Source of the DNA: Bacteroidota bacterium
Lineage (GTDB): Bacteria > Bacteroidota > Bacteroidia > UKL13-3
Assembly: GCA_947460565.1 (NCBI GenBank)
Contig: CANHJJ010000084.1
Coordinates: 1 to 7,361, forward strand
Direction: 5' to 3'
DNA length: 7,361 bases
Shown here: piece after piece, positions 1-6,414 of the stretch
Numbering within the stretch: the stretch's first letter is position 1
Layout of the letters: the number at the start of each line of letters is the position of its first letter
The notes under the pieces: generated by a model
Told to the model about the DNA's origin: nothing
What the model saw: the letters and a program-made list of their open reading frames with translations, nothing else
Databases searched by the model: none
Position numbers and translations under genes: made by a program

Positions 1-300
1 AGTTCTGATTTAATAATTTGGTTAATTAAAATATTACTTCATGCTCATCCTTGTGATCCAATAAATGTAGGTTCGGATTATTTCATATCAATTTATGATT
101 TAGCAAAAACAATGGTAAATTTATTTCCGAATTCGATTAAAAATATAAATATTGCAGAGAAAAAAACAAATGAAACTATTCAACGATATGTACCATCCAT
201 TGAAAAGGCGAAAAATATACTCAAATTAGATGTAACTGTAAGTCTTGAAGACGCAATAAAAAAAACCGTTTTATATCATCAAAAAAAACTATCTCAATGA
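1..300 (+). CDS. NAD-dependent epimerase/dehydratase family protein, C-terminal part (5' end outside window)
   Basis: The reading frame is open from the first base to the TGA at 298-300, giving 99 C-terminal residues; the NAD-binding Rossmann half lies off the window. An ATG at 112 is internal and not the start. The visible part matches the substrate-binding end of extended short-chain dehydrogenases that act on nucleotide sugars. It has an INVGSDYFISIYDLA segment (residues ~23-37 of the fragment; the family pattern is N-V-G-s-x-x-x-x-S-I-x-x-L-A) and a YVPSIEKAKNIL segment near residue 63, resembling the usual Y-x-P-D-x-x-K-A-x-x-x-L-G. Family members oxidise, dehydrate or epimerise NDP-sugars in the cytoplasm, for example CDP- or dTDP-glucose 4,6-dehydratases. 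Its stop overlaps the next start in an ATGA, so the two are probably co-translated. Family is fairly sure; the exact reaction cannot be told without the N-terminal catalytic Tyr-Lys region. Confidence 0.85.
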   Translation, partial: SSDLIIWLIKILLHAHPCDPINVGSDYFISIYDLAKTMVNLFPNSIKNINIAEKKTNETIQRYVPSIEKAKNILKLDVTVSLEDAIKKTVLYHQKKLSQ

Positions 301-1079
301 AATGTTTAATATTATGTGGTGGAAGAGGTATAATTGATCCTATTTCACAATCTCGAATTCCTAAAGCACTAATAAAAATCGGAAACAGGCCTTTAATATG
401 GCATATAATGAAACTTTTTAGTGGATATGGTTATAATGAATTTATATTAGCACTTGGTCAAGGTGGTGATTTAATTAAAAATTACTTTATTAATAGTTTT
501 GAATTACTACACGATATTGAGGTCAGTATAAGTAATAATCAGATTAAATCATTAAACAAAATCCCTGAAGAAAATTGGAAAATAAAATTAATAGATACTG
601 GAATTTCTGCTAGCACTGGCGCAAGAATTGCAAGATGTGAAAGGTATTTAAAACACGAATCATTCTTTATAACATACTCTGATATTTTAGCAAACATAAA
701 AATTAATGATTTGTTAGATGCTCATATTTCAAGTAATAAAATATTAACGATTAGTGGTGTTCATCCACCTTCTCGTTTTGGAACATTTTATATTAAAGAA
801 AATGAATCTATAACTTATAATGCAAATGCTAAATTAGAAATGTTTCAATCTAGAATTAACGGAGGATTTATGATTGCTAATCCTAATATATTTGAAAAGT
901 TATCCCCTATAAATGAATGCAATTTTGAAAACGAAGTCTTTAATAATTTAATTGAAGAAAAAAACATCAATATTTTTCAGCACAATGAATTTTGGCAAAA
1001 TATTGACACCGAAAGAGATATTGATTATATACAAAAATTATATGATTCAAATAAAAGGCCTTGGTTGGGCATTTGCTAA
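297..1079 (+). CDS. Divergent sugar-phosphate nucleotidyltransferase, RfbF (glucose-1-phosphate cytidylyltransferase)-like
   Basis: This 260-residue protein matches glucose-1-phosphate cytidylyltransferases (about 257 aa), which form CDP-sugars from CTP and a sugar-1-phosphate. Recognisable blocks are an LCGGRG loop at 6-11, PK at 22-23, PLIWHIMK at 32-39, IDTG...STGARI at 99-111, TYSD at 126-129 (D129 in the metal-binding position), PPSRFGTF at 157-164, INGGFMIANP at 187-196, FWQNIDTERD at 232-241 (D237, second metal ligand) and a C-terminal RPW. Two usually invariant features are altered. The G-x-G-T-R-L signature reads G-R-G-I-I-D, losing the phosphate-binding arginine, and the E-K-P lysine before INGGF is not present. 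The second aspartate of the usual GDGVxD is Asn133. The fold is confident, but the nucleotide, the substrate and even activity are uncertain. The start ATG at 297 overlaps the preceding stop by 4 bases. The next gene follows after 26 bases. Confidence 0.82.
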   Translation: MKCLILCGGRGIIDPISQSRIPKALIKIGNRPLIWHIMKLFSGYGYNEFILALGQGGDLIKNYFINSFELLHDIEVSISNNQIKSLNKIPEENWKIKLIDTGISASTGARIARCERYLKHESFFITYSDILANIKINDLLDAHISSNKILTISGVHPPSRFGTFYIKENESITYNANAKLEMFQSRINGGFMIANPNIFEKLSPINECNFENEVFNNLIEEKNINIFQHNEFWQNIDTERDIDYIQKLYDSNKRPWLGIC

Positions 1080-1105
1080 AAATTAATCATTAAAATACTT
1101 AAAAT

Positions 1106-1630
1106 ATGTTTAAAAAGGCTGTTATAGTTGTAGGACCTGCAGTTGAAGATACTGAGTTTTGCTACCCATACTATAGGTTAGCAGAAGATGGATTTACAAT
1201 TGATGTAGCATCCGATGGAGGGATAGACGTTATTGCTAAACATGGTTTGCCAATTAAAGCAAATACAGATATAAAACAACTAAATCATTTAGACTATGAT
1301 ATGTTGGTAATTCCCGGAGGATTAGAATCACCAGACCGCTTGCGTCAAATTCCAGAAATGCTTAAATTTATTCAAGAAATGAATATTCAGGGAAAAGTCA
1401 TTTCTTCAGTTTGTCACGGACCTTGGGTTCTAATTTCAGCAGGTATAGTAAAAGGAAAAAAAATGACTTGCTATGTTGGTTGCAAAGACGACTTAATAAA
1501 TGCTGGAGCAGATTATCAAAATGTATCTGTTATAGCAGACGGTAATATTGTAACTGCTCCGCATTTTAGAGATAATGCTATTTGGATGAAAGAAACACTT
1601 AAAGTGTATTACGACATTAACCAAAAATAA
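1106..1630 (+). CDS. DJ-1/PfpI family protein (class I glutamine amidotransferase-like fold)
   Basis: This 174-residue single-domain protein is the normal length for PfpI/DJ-1 enzymes. The nucleophile elbow is visible as SVCHGPW at 101-107, with Cys103 followed by His104, and Glu17 in the N-terminal EDTEFCYPYYRL stretch matches the glutamate that pairs with the cysteine. IPGGLESPD at 69-77 is the family's oxyanion-side loop, and VTAPHF at 149-154 is the conserved C-terminal motif. Members have been described as proteases, glyoxalases (DJ-1 type, cofactor-free methylglyoxal conversion) or protein/nucleotide deglycases, so the reaction here cannot be fixed from sequence. No signal peptide is seen, so it is cytoplasmic. 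It starts 26 bases after the nucleotidyltransferase, and its TAA shares a base with the next ATG (TAATG at 1628-1632), which points to translational coupling. Its place in a sugar operon suggests either carbonyl detoxification or a dedicated step on a keto-sugar or 2-oxo-aldehyde intermediate. Confidence 0.88.
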   Translation: MFKKAVIVVGPAVEDTEFCYPYYRLAEDGFTIDVASDGGIDVIAKHGLPIKANTDIKQLNHLDYDMLVIPGGLESPDRLRQIPEMLKFIQEMNIQGKVISSVCHGPWVLISAGIVKGKKMTCYVGCKDDLINAGADYQNVSVIADGNIVTAPHFRDNAIWMKETLKVYYDINQK

Positions 1631-2361
1631 TGATTTACAAAGTTTATCCATCACTTAACGATTTTGAAAATCTTTCGAGATTAAAAGTTGAGTCATCTGA
1701 TTTTGCTAATGACTTTGATTACAAAAATATTGTAGTTAATAAGCCATGGGGCTATGAATATTTATGGTTTCAAAATGAAAAAGTAGCAATTTGGTTCTTG
1801 AGAATTACAAAAGGTCAATCTACTTCTCTGCACTGTCACGCAAAAAAACGAACCTCTTTAATTGTTCTTGACGGAGAAGTTCAGTGTACCACTATTGATG
1901 ATAAATATAAATTAAAAACGCTTGAAGCTGTTGTATTGGAGCCTTGTGTGTTTCACTCTTCTAAGTCAATTTCAGACGCAGGAGCTTTTATTATGGAAAT
2001 TGAAACGCCGCCAATTAAGGGTGACTTAGTTCGCATGCACGATGCGTATGGGAGACAAAGTAGTGGTTACGAGAAAACTAATGAATATTCCTCTGATTTT
2101 AGTTTATATGAGTATTTTCCTTTCGAAGAAAAAGACTTTGCAAGTTGGAAATTTAAAAATATAGAAATAGAACTAGTTTCTCAAAAACCAAACATAAATA
2201 ATTCAACCATTATGATTGTACCTATATGCAATACAATCAAAATGAAATCAAAAAACTTTATTGACATAGGAGAAGCATTTCCTATTTACAATAATGAAAA
2301 CTTTTCTTGCGAAGAAATATTAACCGCTAATCATCAATTTTTAGTTTTTAAAAAACTATAA
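1630..2361 (+). CDS. Cupin-domain protein, probably sugar-nucleotide or sugar-phosphate modifying
   Basis: This 243-residue protein carries a clear cupin domain at about 36-130. KPWGYEYLW at 38-46 resembles the opening of phosphomannose-isomerase-type cupins. Cupin motif 1 is G-x5-H-x-H (His68, His70), followed by a predicted strand SLIVLDGEV at 76-84. The second motif gives P-x3-H with His109. These histidines could bind a metal ion. A METPP-type turn at 122-128 (here MEIETPP) and GDLVRMHDAYGR at 131-142 follow. Residues ~155-243 are an extension that may be a degenerate second cupin lobe lacking histidine ligands. Cupins of this kind in polysaccharide loci act as isomerases or epimerases, but several have unknown roles. 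The gene starts on the last base of the upstream stop codon and is followed after only 5 bases by the TPP enzyme, so expression is probably tightly coupled. The family is confident, the reaction unknown. Confidence 0.8.
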   Translation: MIYKVYPSLNDFENLSRLKVESSDFANDFDYKNIVVNKPWGYEYLWFQNEKVAIWFLRITKGQSTSLHCHAKKRTSLIVLDGEVQCTTIDDKYKLKTLEAVVLEPCVFHSSKSISDAGAFIMEIETPPIKGDLVRMHDAYGRQSSGYEKTNEYSSDFSLYEYFPFEEKDFASWKFKNIEIELVSQKPNINNSTIMIVPICNTIKMKSKNFIDIGEAFPIYNNENFSCEEILTANHQFLVFKKL

Positions 2362-2366
2362 CCCTT

Positions 2367-4175
2367 ATGATAAAAGTATCTGACTACATTGCTAATTTTA
2401 TTTCAAAAATCGGTGTTAAACACGTGTTTACAGTATCTGGTGCGGGAGACTTGCATTTACTAGATTCTATAAAAAAATCAAAACACCTAAAATATATTTG
2501 CAATCATCATGAACAAGCTTCCGCAATGGCAGCATATTCATATTCTAGAGCTACTAAAAACATAGGTGTTTGCATTGTAACAACAGGTCCCGGTGCAACT
2601 AATGCAATTACAGGAATGTTAGACTGTTGGGTAGATTCCGTTCCTGGCTTGTATATTTCAGGACAAGTTCAAAGAAAATATATGATTGGAACAACTAATG
2701 TAAGACAAAATGGCATACAAGAAATAAATATAATTGATATGGTGAAACCAGTAACAAAATATGCAGTTGTAATTGATGATCCATACAAAATAAAATATTG
2801 TTTACAAAAGGCTCTACATTTAGCTAAAAGTGGGCGTCCAGGTCCAGTTTGGCTTGATATACCAATGGATATACAATCTAGTATAATTGATGAAAAAAAA
2901 TTAGAAGATTATATCCCTGTAAAAGAAACAAAAACCAATAAAATTGAACAATCTCAAATTAAACGAATAATTGGGCTAATTAAAAATTCCAAACGACCGA
3001 TATTATTGTTTGGACACGGTGTAAAAGCAGCTGATGCAGAAGAATTATCTAAAAAATTAATAAATTTATGGCATTCCCCAATTTGTCTAGGTTGGAACGC
3101 TTTGGATTTAATCCCATCAAATTATAAAAGATACGTTGGTAGATTTGGGACTTATGGTCAAAGGGGTGCAAATTTCGCTGTTCAAAATAGTGATTTACTT
3201 ATTAGTATAGGTTCAAGATTAAATATTACACAAACCGGATATGTTTATTCTGAATTTGCTCGTGATGCTAAAAAAGTATATGTAGATATTGATCCTAATG
3301 AATTACTCAAACACCCTATAAAACCTGATGAATCAGTATGTTGTGATGCCAAACTTTTTTTAGAAAAACTAATTTTATATTTAAAAAAAGAGGATTTATC
3401 ACATATTAACTCGAATGTTGAAAATTGGGTAAAGCTTACTCAAACATGGAAAAACAAATATCCAGTAGCTCTTCCAGAATATTCCAAGAATAAAAAATAT
3501 CTTAATACATTTACTCTAATCGATTTATTAACTAAATCTCTAAACGAAGGTGATATAATTATACCAACAGCAAGTGGTTCAGGATTTACAAGTTTTCATC
3601 AAGCGGCTAATGTAAAAAATAAACAACTTATTTTTACATCTAATGGGTTTGCTGAAATGGGATTTGATATTCCAGGTGCTATTGGCGCTGCTGTTGCAAC
3701 AAATAAAAAAGTATGGCAGACAACGGGCGATGGAGGTATTCAAATGAATATCCAAGAATTACAAACGTTAAAACATTATAATTTACCTGTTAAAATTTTC
3801 ATTCATAGTAACGAAGGCTACCTAACTATAAGACATACTCAAAATGGTTTATTTAATGGGAGTTATTCAGGAAGTAGTTCTGAAAGCGGAGTAACATTAC
3901 CTAATTTTAAAAAATTAACATCAGCTTATGGTATTCCATTTTTTAAAATAAAAAATGTGAAAGAATTTAACTCTGTTATTGAAAAAATAAAAAAAATTGA
4001 TGGCCCCACAATATGTGAAGTTATTATGGATCCGGAACAACCATTGATACCTAAAACATCATTTAAAATTTTACCGGATGGGCGTTTAGTTTCACCACCG
4101 ATAGAGGACTTATATCCTTATCTTGATAGAGAGGAGTTTAAAGAAAACATGATTGTAAAAACTATAGATTATTAA
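2367..4175 (+). CDS. Thiamine-diphosphate-dependent enzyme of the acetolactate synthase superfamily (not canonical AHAS)
   Basis: This 602-residue enzyme has the three-domain order of acetolactate synthases. The PYR domain (~1-170) carries the activating Glu49 in NHHEQAS, TTGPGATN at 72-79, and SGQV with a GIQEINI stretch at ~98-122 that matches the AHAS F-Q-E region. The central domain (~195-345) includes GHGVKAADA and a nucleotide-binding-like segment RGANFAVQNSDLLISIGSR. The PP domain (~375-560) holds the TPP/Mg motif TTGDGGIQM at 452-460 paired with Asn482 in SNEGYLTIRHTQ. Family enzymes decarboxylate a 2-oxo acid and transfer the acyl anion to an acceptor. True AHAS has a tryptophan-containing MVRQWQ-like segment where this protein reads IRHTQ, no small regulatory subunit is nearby, and the gene lies among sugar genes. 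A YerE-like role, adding acetyl from pyruvate to a nucleotide keto-sugar, is the best inference. The C-terminal ILPDGRLVSPPIEDLYP tail resembles TPP enzymes of polysaccharide loci as I recall them. Confidence 0.87.
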   Translation: MIKVSDYIANFISKIGVKHVFTVSGAGDLHLLDSIKKSKHLKYICNHHEQASAMAAYSYSRATKNIGVCIVTTGPGATNAITGMLDCWVDSVPGLYISGQVQRKYMIGTTNVRQNGIQEINIIDMVKPVTKYAVVIDDPYKIKYCLQKALHLAKSGRPGPVWLDIPMDIQSSIIDEKKLEDYIPVKETKTNKIEQSQIKRIIGLIKNSKRPILLFGHGVKAADAEELSKKLINLWHSPICLGWNALDLIPSNYKRYVGRFGTYGQRGANFAVQNSDLLISIGSRLNITQTGYVYSEFARDAKKVYVDIDPNELLKHPIKPDESVCCDAKLFLEKLILYLKKEDLSHINSNVENWVKLTQTWKNKYPVALPEYSKNKKYLNTFTLIDLLTKSLNEGDIIIPTASGSGFTSFHQAANVKNKQLIFTSNGFAEMGFDIPGAIGAAVATNKKVWQTTGDGGIQMNIQELQTLKHYNLPVKIFIHSNEGYLTIRHTQNGLFNGSYSGSSSESGVTLPNFKKLTSAYGIPFFKIKNVKEFNSVIEKIKKIDGPTICEVIMDPEQPLIPKTSFKILPDGRLVSPPIEDLYPYLDREEFKENMIVKTIDY

Positions 4176-4202
4176 TTACAATATTTAAAATTTATACGTT
4201 GA

Positions 4203-5408
4203 ATGTTATATACAAAAATAAATAATTGTAGAGTTTGTGCTTCAACTTTGTTTGAAGAGGATAAAATTATTTCATTAGAAAAAGTATCAATACCTGGTTT
4301 GTTTTTCAATAACAAATTAGATACATCCGATTATAAAACATCGCTTGAAATAGTAAAATGCAAAAAATGTTTGCATATTCAGTTGCTTCACGATATTAAT
4401 TCTAATCTATATGAGTATTATAAATCAGGAAAACCTACTGATGCTCACTTTAATCATATAGATTTAATTGCCAATAATTTTAAAAATTCTTATCCTAAAA
4501 ACGCTAAAATACTTGAGATTGGAGGTGGAGCTGGCTATTTTTTAAATATTTTACATAGTAAAGGATTCTATAACTTATTTAACATAGATGCTACAGACGA
4601 GATATCTCAAAACAACAGTTACACAAATATAAACTCTATATTTCCCAACGAAAACATTTCAGAAAAATATGCTCAAGAATTTGATGTTGTATTTACTCAA
4701 CATTTTTTGGAGCATGTAGCTGATCCTAAAGAAATTTTATTGTCAATACGAGATATTTTAAAAGAAGAAGGAGAATTATGGATAGAGGTGCCCTATATTG
4801 AAAAAACGGCAACAACAGATTATCGTTTATTAAGTATAATTTATTCGCTGCACAGCAGTAATTTTCACAAAAAATCGTTAGAAAAATTAGGGGAAATGAC
4901 AGGCTTTAAGTTAAAAGAACTTAAACGTGTTAATCATTATGGTAAATCTATTATTGCGATTTTTAATAAACAAGCTACTGTGCCAAGTAATATTGTTTTT
5001 AATGATGATGAAACAAATTATAATGAAATACTAAATGGAATAAATCGTTTTTTTGGAGAATTAGAGCAATTTTCAAAATCATTACCAAATAATATATATT
5101 GTTGGGGGGCTGCAGAAAGGTGTATTACCATTTTATCTACTATTGATTCTTACAAAAAAATAAATGTTGATGGAATATTTGACTCTAACGAAGATTTGTG
5201 GTTTAAAAAAATAGCAGGATTTAATACAGAGGTGAGTAGTGTTATAGATTTTAATAGTAACATTAAACACTTGTTAATATTATCTCCAACCAATCACATT
5301 GATATAGTAAAAAAACTCTTTGATAAAGCAAATAATTATATAACCATATATATACCATTTGTTGGAATATACTCTAAGAAAAACTATGAACTTAATTTCT
5401 TATATTAA
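4203..5408 (+). CDS. SAM-dependent methyltransferase with N-terminal zinc-binding domain, NDP-sugar C-methyltransferase-like
   Basis: This 401-residue protein has the architecture of sugar C-methyltransferases (NovU/TylC3/TcaB9 type). An N-terminal zinc module has C9-x2-C12 and C53-x2-C56. A class I SAM domain has motif I ILEIGGGAG at 103-111 and QHFLEHVADP at 166-175. The C-terminal Rossmann-like domain opens with YCWGAAERC at 299-307, resembling the family's y-G-A-G/A start, and contains the VDGIFDSNEDLW segment (322-333), which resembles the usual vvDdnp-K. These enzymes methylate a carbon next to a keto group in an NDP-hexose. The usual Y-H-E-H-x-x-Y-F-S active-site block appears here as YSLHSSNFHKKSL at 214-226, so only one of the two histidines and no glutamate seems to be kept. 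The chemistry may therefore differ (another acceptor atom) or the residue may be replaced. The gene starts 27 bases after the TPP enzyme and its 3' end overlaps the next gene by 23 bases. Confidence 0.8.
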   Translation: MLYTKINNCRVCASTLFEEDKIISLEKVSIPGLFFNNKLDTSDYKTSLEIVKCKKCLHIQLLHDINSNLYEYYKSGKPTDAHFNHIDLIANNFKNSYPKNAKILEIGGGAGYFLNILHSKGFYNLFNIDATDEISQNNSYTNINSIFPNENISEKYAQEFDVVFTQHFLEHVADPKEILLSIRDILKEEGELWIEVPYIEKTATTDYRLLSIIYSLHSSNFHKKSLEKLGEMTGFKLKELKRVNHYGKSIIAIFNKQATVPSNIVFNDDETNYNEILNGINRFFGELEQFSKSLPNNIYCWGAAERCITILSTIDSYKKINVDGIFDSNEDLWFKKIAGFNTEVSSVIDFNSNIKHLLILSPTNHIDIVKKLFDKANNYITIYIPFVGIYSKKNYELNFLY

Positions 5409-6411
5409 AATTGAAAATTGGGTACTTGAATCTCTTATTAAAATAGGAGTTCAAGCAAATGATGCATTGGTTATAGCTAGATCGTTAACTAAAACCTCTT
5501 TATGGGGTACAGACTCCCATGGGATAGCGCGCATTACACATTATTTATCTCGTTTTGAAAATGGAACTCTTAATAAAACACCACGATTTAGTTTTCATCA
5601 AACGGCTCCAAGTGTTTGTCAAATAGATGGTGATGATGGGCATGGCATTCTTATAATGACTAAAGCTACAGAAAAAGCCATAGAGCTTGCAAAAACTACT
5701 GGAATTGCTAGTGTTGGAGTTAGTAATTCTTCACATTGTGGAGCTATTGGATTATATACCAGACAAATGACAGAAGCTGGGATGGTTGGATTTTCTTTTA
5801 CTCATGCAGATGCTTTAGTAGTGCCTTATGGTGGTGACAAACCTTTTTTTGGCACCAATCCTATTTCAATTGCTTTTCCAACCGAAAATAAAAGTGAACC
5901 TATATGTTTAGATATGGCGACAAGTATTGTTCCGTGGAATTATGTGATGAATGCACGCAGGGAAAACAGAGAAATTCCAAACGGATTAGGAATTGATAAA
6001 TATGGAAATGATTGCATTAATCCTCACGAAATGATTGGGGTGAAACCAATGGCTGATTATAAAGGTTATTGTTTAGCATTTTTAATCGATATGTTATGCG
6101 GACCATTAAATGGTATGAATTATGGTCCCAAGATGACATCGATGTATAAAGATTTGAATAAAAAAAGAAAATTAGGGTCTTTAGTAATAGCCTTAAATCC
6201 AGATATGTTTGGAGGAAAAGAAACATTAAAGTTTGTTGGTACCAATATTATAAATCATATTAAACAGCATGGTGAAAACGTTTTATTTCCTGGACAGCCC
6301 GAATATATTACAAAAACCAAAAGAGAAAAAGAAGGCATTCCGATGACAGACGCTTTATTAAATGAATTTGATGTTTGGGCTGAGAAACTAAATATTGAAA
6401 AATTAAGATAA
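5386..6411 (+). CDS. Ldh-family (malate/L-lactate dehydrogenase-like) NAD(P)-dependent oxidoreductase
   Basis: This is a complete Ldh/YlbC/YiaK-type protein of 341 residues, the family's normal size. Visible family marks are WGTDSHGIARI at 40-50 (His45), SNSSHCGAIGLY at 113-124 with the probable catalytic His117, GTNPISIAFP at 156-165, LDMATS at 175-180, the glycine-containing segment DYKGYCLAFLIDMLCGPLNG at 224-243, NPDMFGG at 271-277, and FPGQPE...R..GIPM near the end. Relatives reduce 2-oxo acids, 2,3-diketo-gulonate or related alpha-dicarbonyls with NAD(P)H. I chose ATG 5386 because the longer frame from a TTG at 5359 adds only nine residues that overlap the methyltransferase and lack family similarity; the chosen start still overlaps it by 23 bases. 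This family is not a usual member of sugar-nucleotide operons. It may reduce a branch or side-chain ketone, or a keto acid for the TPP enzyme, but this is inference. Confidence 0.88.
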   Translation: MNLISYIKIENWVLESLIKIGVQANDALVIARSLTKTSLWGTDSHGIARITHYLSRFENGTLNKTPRFSFHQTAPSVCQIDGDDGHGILIMTKATEKAIELAKTTGIASVGVSNSSHCGAIGLYTRQMTEAGMVGFSFTHADALVVPYGGDKPFFGTNPISIAFPTENKSEPICLDMATSIVPWNYVMNARRENREIPNGLGIDKYGNDCINPHEMIGVKPMADYKGYCLAFLIDMLCGPLNGMNYGPKMTSMYKDLNKKRKLGSLVIALNPDMFGGKETLKFVGTNIINHIKQHGENVLFPGQPEYITKTKREKEGIPMTDALLNEFDVWAEKLNIEKLR

Positions 6412-6414
6412 ATA

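Noticed and set aside
4176..4202. Possible promoter in the AT-rich gap before the methyltransferase
   Set aside because: It has only 27 bases, no convincing -33/-7 pair of the Bacteroidota type, and the general base composition makes chance AT motifs common.
5359..5385. Upstream TTG start for the Ldh-family gene
   Set aside because: The extra nine residues are encoded inside the methyltransferase gene and have no counterpart in the family; the ATG at 5386 gives the normal N-terminus.
6017..6226. Open frame on the - strand inside the Ldh-family gene
   Set aside because: It lies wholly inside a conserved gene on the other strand and its translation resembles no family; it is a shadow frame.
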